From Emticicia sp043780375 (GTDB taxonomy: Bacteria > Bacteroidota > Bacteroidia > Cytophagales > Spirosomataceae), in contig NZ_JAYWCU010000029.1 in NCBI RefSeq assembly GCF_043780375.1, positions 1 to 8,840 of the forward strand: a stretch of DNA of 8,840 nt, read 5' to 3'. Below the pieces are notes generated by a model. That model was given only the letters and a program-made list of their open reading frames with translations, did not search any database and had not been told where the DNA came from. Made by a program: the position numbers and the translations under genes. Shown here piece by piece: positions 5,548 through 8,840 of this stretch (positions are counted from its first letter, which is position 1; each line of letters opens with the position of its first letter).

Positions 5548-5874
5548 TTATTTTTAGATTTCTCAAGTTTTAAAAAAATATTATCTGATGCCAACGTTAA
5601 GTTTGAAAATATACATTTTATTTTTATTGAAAATGGCAAAAAACAATTTGATATTAAGGAAATAAATATCGAAAATACCCAAAATAAATTTACTGAGGTG
5701 ATTACTGACGTTGATTTGCCCAATGAAAGCTTTGTGGTAAAAGAAGCATATAACCTTTTGATGAAAACGAAAAATACTGAAGAATTGAAAACTAAACCCA
5801 AAAAAAATGAGCTATCAAGAAATAATCAAATATCTTGGCGAAGATGCCGACAATTTGTTAAAACACGAAAGTAA
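5548..5874 (+). pseudogene. Start-less coding remnant upstream of fbaB, unrecognised
   Basis: A frame of 108 codons runs from a stop at 5545 to TAA at 5872 and looks coding from about 5580 to 5800. It contains VKFENIHFIFIENGKKQFDI, then NKFTEVITDVDLPNESFVVK and EAYNLLMKTKNTEEL, with typical Lys/Glu/Asn/Ile use. It has no ATG before 5761, and its last 68 bases overlap the fbaB start out of frame, giving an atypical tail (SWRRCRQFVKTRK). The simplest reading is an internal or 3' piece of an older gene joined to fbaB by a deletion. A non-standard start (GTG at 5698) giving a short protein is possible. I do not recognise the family. Confidence 0.4.
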
Positions 5875-6865
5875 AACAATTGCTAAAAGTCAATTACATT
5901 CGCCATCATCTGACTTTATAGACAATATTTTTGCCCAAAGCAATCGAAGTATTCCTGTGTTGCGTAGTTTACAAACACTCTATGGTCATGGCAGATTAGC
6001 CAATACAGGCTATCTTTCAATTTTGCCAATTGACCAAGATATTGAGCATACGGCAGGTGCATCTTTTGCTAAAAATCCTATTTATTTCGACCCTGAAAAT
6101 ATCGTTCGTTTGGCGATTGATGGTGGGTGCAATGCAGTAGCCACCACTTTTGGAAATTTAGCAATTTTAGCTCGAAAATATGCACATAAGATTCCTTTTG
6201 TAGTAAAACTAAACCATAATGAGCTTTTAACGTACCCAACTAAACATGAGCAAATTATGTTTGGTTCAGTCGAATCAGCTTGGAATTTGGGAGCTATTGC
6301 TGTTGGAGCAACCATATATTTTGGTTCAGAAGGTTCAAATCGTCAGATTATCGAAGTAGCAAAAGCTTTTGAAAAAGCCCATGATTTGGGCATGGCAACC
6401 ATACTTTGGTGCTATACTCGCAATAATGGTTTCAAAAAAGACGGTATCAATTACGAAACAGCAGCCGATATTACAGGACAAGCCAACCATTTAGGTGTAA
6501 CGATTCAGGCAGATATTATCAAACAAAAAATGCCTGAAAACAATGGCGGTTTTACAGCAATCAATTTTTCAAAAAGTGCCACTGAAATGTACACCGATTT
6601 GAGTTCTGAGCATCCAATAGATTTGTGCCGCTACCAAGTAGCCAATTGTTATATGGGTCGGATTGGTTTAATCAACTCAGGCGGCGAATCAAAAGGCGAA
6701 TCAGATTTGGAAGATTCTGTGAAAATAGCAGTTATCAACAAACGTGCTGGTGGTCAAGGCTTAATTTTGGGTAGAAAAGCTTTCCAACGACCTTATAGTG
6801 AAGGCGTTGAATTATTAAATGCCGTGCAAGATGTGTACTTAACAAAAGAAATTGGGTTGGCATAA
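5807..6865 (+). CDS. fbaB: Class I fructose-bisphosphate aldolase (FbaB/DhnA type)
   Basis: Cleaves fructose 1,6-bisphosphate to dihydroxyacetone phosphate and glyceraldehyde 3-phosphate, and the reverse, through a Schiff base in the cytosol. The 352 residues align along their whole length with E. coli FbaB (350 residues): GRLANTGYLSILPIDQDIEH (62-81), AGASFAKNPIYFDPENIV (83-100), FVVKLNHNE (131-139), GATIYFGSE (167-175), DGINYETAADITGQANHLG (212-230), ADIIKQKMPENNGG (235-248) with Lys239 as the likely Schiff-base lysine, CYMGRIGLINSGG (281-293) and GGQGLILGRKAF (315-326). The ATG at 5807 gives the family N-terminus and has an A-run leader. A metal ATPase gene follows 31 nt after its stop, so the two are probably co-transcribed. 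Confidence 0.96.
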   Translation: MSYQEIIKYLGEDADNLLKHESKTIAKSQLHSPSSDFIDNIFAQSNRSIPVLRSLQTLYGHGRLANTGYLSILPIDQDIEHTAGASFAKNPIYFDPENIVRLAIDGGCNAVATTFGNLAILARKYAHKIPFVVKLNHNELLTYPTKHEQIMFGSVESAWNLGAIAVGATIYFGSEGSNRQIIEVAKAFEKAHDLGMATILWCYTRNNGFKKDGINYETAADITGQANHLGVTIQADIIKQKMPENNGGFTAINFSKSATEMYTDLSSEHPIDLCRYQVANCYMGRIGLINSGGESKGESDLEDSVKIAVINKRAGGQGLILGRKAFQRPYSEGVELLNAVQDVYLTKEIGLA

Positions 6866-6896
6866 ACATAATAAAAATCCATTTAACAAAAATACC

Positions 6897-8735
6897 ATGA
6901 ACATCTTTTTTTCAAAACAATTCATATGGGAAATCGCCCGAATTATCACCGTTGGCGTAGCCAGCATATTGTATTATTTTGAGATTATTCCTCTGCCTGT
7001 TTTACTCGCGGCAATGGCATTTGGACTATATTCACTACTAAAAGTTGCAGCAGAAGACCTTTTTAAAGAACGAAAAATTGGTACAGAAATATTCATTACC
7101 ATTGCCGTAATAATTTCAATCGTTGGCAAAGAATATTTGGCAGGTTCGGTAGTTTTAATGATAATTTTAATAGCCGAATACATAGCCAGTGCCAGTGGCG
7201 AAAGGGCAAGGGCTTCTATCAAAGAATTAATTGGCACAGTACCCAAAACAGCAATTGTAAAAAAGGACAATGAGGAAATTACCGTACAAATTGCAGATTT
7301 GAAAATTGGTGATATTGTATTAGTAAAAGCAGGTGAAAAAATAGCCGTTGATGGAAAAGTTGTGGCTGGCGAAGGTACTGTAAATCAAGCACCTATTACT
7401 GGCGAAAGTACACCACAGGAAAAAACAATAGGTAGCGATGTCTTTGCAGGCACAATTGTGGAGCTTGGTGCTTTGGATATTCAAATGACCAAAGCAGGTA
7501 CTGATACCGTTTTCGCCCGCATTATTGCTTTGGTTGAAGAAGCCGATGCACAGCAAGCCCCTATCGAAAAATTTACCGATAAAGTGGCTTCATGGCTTAT
7601 TCCGATAGTTTTTGTATTTGTAGCAGGGGTGTATTATTTAACTCGTGATATAAAATTGGTTATCGCCTTGCTTATTTTCACCTCACCTGCCGAGCTTGGT
7701 TTGGCAACGCCCCTTGTTACCATAGCCGCCATTGCTCGTGCCGCACGGGAAGGGATTTTGATTAAAGGCGGTAAGTTTTTGGAAGAACTCGCCAAGGTAA
7801 ACACTATCGTATTTGATAAAACAGGCACACTTACTATTGGTAGCCCTACGGTAAATCAATTTGAAATTATTGATAAAAACTATGATGCCAATACTTTAGT
7901 AAAATTGGCAGCTTCTACCGATAGGCGGTCGAGCCATCCATTGGCAAAATCTATATTGACTTATGCCGATAATTTAAAAATTATTTATCCCGAACCCGAA
8001 AGTTTTGATGTAATAAGAGGGCGTGGTGTAGCGGCTACGGTTGAAGGCAAAACCATTTTATTGGGAAATAAAGAATATATGACCGAAAGTAAAGTGAGTG
8101 GTCAAATTTCTACACAAAACCAAACCGATACGGCACTATATCTTTCAGTTAATGGTACTTTGGCTGGGATTTTTTATGTCTCAGATGCCATCAGACCTGC
8201 CGCCAAGCAAATGATAGAAGGGTTAAGAAAAAGTGGTGTTTCTAAAATTGTAATGCTCACTGGCGATAATGAGCAAACAGCCGCCTATGTAAGCAAGCAA
8301 ATTGGCATTACTGAATTTAGGGCAAATTTATTGCCCGAAGACAAAATAAATATTGTAAAAGAATATCAAAAAGAAGGTCAAAAAGTGGCAATGGTTGGCG
8401 ATGGAATCAATGATTCTCCTGCACTGATGCAGGCAAATGTAGGCATTGCCATGGGTGCTATGGGTACAGAAGCAGCAATGGAAGCAGCAGATATTGTATT
8501 GATGGAAGACAAATTAGAAAAAATAGCAAGAGTAAGAGCAATCAGTAAAAAAGCATTTAGCACCATCAAAGAAAACATCATTTTTGGGGTAGGTATTGTG
8601 CATGTTATTGGAATCACATTGGTTTTGTTAAAAATATTGGGTCCTATTCAAGCTGCGGTGATTCATCTTTTGCCCGATACATTGGTATTTTTAAATTCGA
8701 TAAAACTTTTGCGGATAAAAATTGACGGTGAATAA
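6897..8735 (+). CDS. P1B-type heavy-metal-translocating ATPase, cysteine-free with SPAE membrane motif
   Basis: Inner-membrane ATP-driven cation pump. Numbered from the ATG at 6897 (612 residues), the motifs are TGES (168-171), the phosphorylated Asp307 in DKTGT, the P1B-specific HP (His347-Pro348), the GRG nucleotide loop (375-377), TGDN (455-458) and GDGIND (502-507). There are eight likely membrane segments: four before TGES, two before DKTGT and two at the end. No N-terminal HMA or His-rich metal domain is present. The ion-path motif that is normally CPC, CPH, SPC or TPC reads SPAE (263-266, before LGLATP), and the whole protein lacks cysteine. The last two helices offer His569, His590 and Asp594 as possible ligands. 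An ATG at 6852 would add 15 polar residues and overlap fbaB; it is less likely. P1B membership is certain, but the substrate is unknown and probably not a thiolate-bound soft metal. Confidence 0.93.
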   Translation: MNIFFSKQFIWEIARIITVGVASILYYFEIIPLPVLLAAMAFGLYSLLKVAAEDLFKERKIGTEIFITIAVIISIVGKEYLAGSVVLMIILIAEYIASASGERARASIKELIGTVPKTAIVKKDNEEITVQIADLKIGDIVLVKAGEKIAVDGKVVAGEGTVNQAPITGESTPQEKTIGSDVFAGTIVELGALDIQMTKAGTDTVFARIIALVEEADAQQAPIEKFTDKVASWLIPIVFVFVAGVYYLTRDIKLVIALLIFTSPAELGLATPLVTIAAIARAAREGILIKGGKFLEELAKVNTIVFDKTGTLTIGSPTVNQFEIIDKNYDANTLVKLAASTDRRSSHPLAKSILTYADNLKIIYPEPESFDVIRGRGVAATVEGKTILLGNKEYMTESKVSGQISTQNQTDTALYLSVNGTLAGIFYVSDAIRPAAKQMIEGLRKSGVSKIVMLTGDNEQTAAYVSKQIGITEFRANLLPEDKINIVKEYQKEGQKVAMVGDGINDSPALMQANVGIAMGAMGTEAAMEAADIVLMEDKLEKIARVRAISKKAFSTIKENIIFGVGIVHVIGITLVLLKILGPIQAAVIHLLPDTLVFLNSIKLLRIKIDGE

Positions 8736-8767
8736 AAATCAACAGGGTTTGTTCATAAAAAAAAAGG

Positions 8768-8840
8768 TTACTTAAAGATTGCTGGTATTAACTTCCAGTT
8801 TTTAGTCAATTTTTCTCTTAGGATGGATTTATTACCACCT
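8768..8840 (-). other. Possible 3' end of a convergent gene, cut by the window edge
   Basis: On the minus strand, 23 codons are open from the window edge to TAA at 8768-8770. They read GGNKSILREKLTKNWK then LIPAIFK, a plausible basic C-terminus. It is too short to identify and could be chance. The 30 bases between this and the ATPase stop contain an A-run but no clear hairpin. Confidence 0.2.

Overview
The window looks like chromosomal DNA of a Bacteroidota bacterium (a Chitinophagaceae-, Sphingobacteriales- or Flavobacteriia-like organism). The evidence is low GC, A-rich leaders without Shine-Dalgarno sequences, TAnnTTTG-like promoter elements, and small MKKL-type secreted proteins and a SHOCT protein of kinds I associate with this phylum. 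The species cannot be named from the sequence.

Layout. (1) Bases 1-491: the ligand-binding end of an IclR-type regulator, cut by the window edge. (2) 492-1305: about 800 bases with no intact gene, holding a dead IS3-type transposase fragment, a lone insertion-sequence end and a hairpin-rich stretch of unknown role. (3) 1306-5246: a minus-strand train in the transcription order four-helix copper-storage-like protein, SHOCT membrane protein, a lipoprotein interrupted by an in-frame TGA, short-chain dehydrogenase, small membrane protein, Met-rich secreted protein, and a Sad/YneI-type semialdehyde dehydrogenase. At least two hairpin terminators divide the train. (4) 5247-5806: the divergent control region, carrying an 89-bp MITE-like element, two near-identical TTACAT(T)AATTTTG boxes and a start-less coding remnant. 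(5) 5807-8735: a plus-strand pair, class I fructose-bisphosphate aldolase (fbaB) and a P1B-type metal ATPase, 31 nt apart.

How it may work together (inference). Three small proteins point to copper or soft-metal handling: a cytosolic 24-Cys bundle that could sequester Cu(I), a Met-rich secreted protein, and a Met/His/Trp-rich SHOCT membrane protein. The ATPase does not fit simple copper export. It has every P-type catalytic motif but no cysteine at all, and its membrane metal site reads SPAE where CPC, CPH, SPC or TPC is usual. The aldolase, dehydrogenase and aldehyde dehydrogenase are ordinary central or detoxification enzymes. Their presence suggests a stress or low-oxygen regulon rather than a dedicated metal operon, but nothing in the sequence proves this.

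Most worth following up are the cysteine-free P1B ATPase, the MITE in the divergent control region, the 31-nt leader shared by two secreted-protein genes, the TGA-interrupted lipoprotein and the hairpin-rich stretch at 930-1205.
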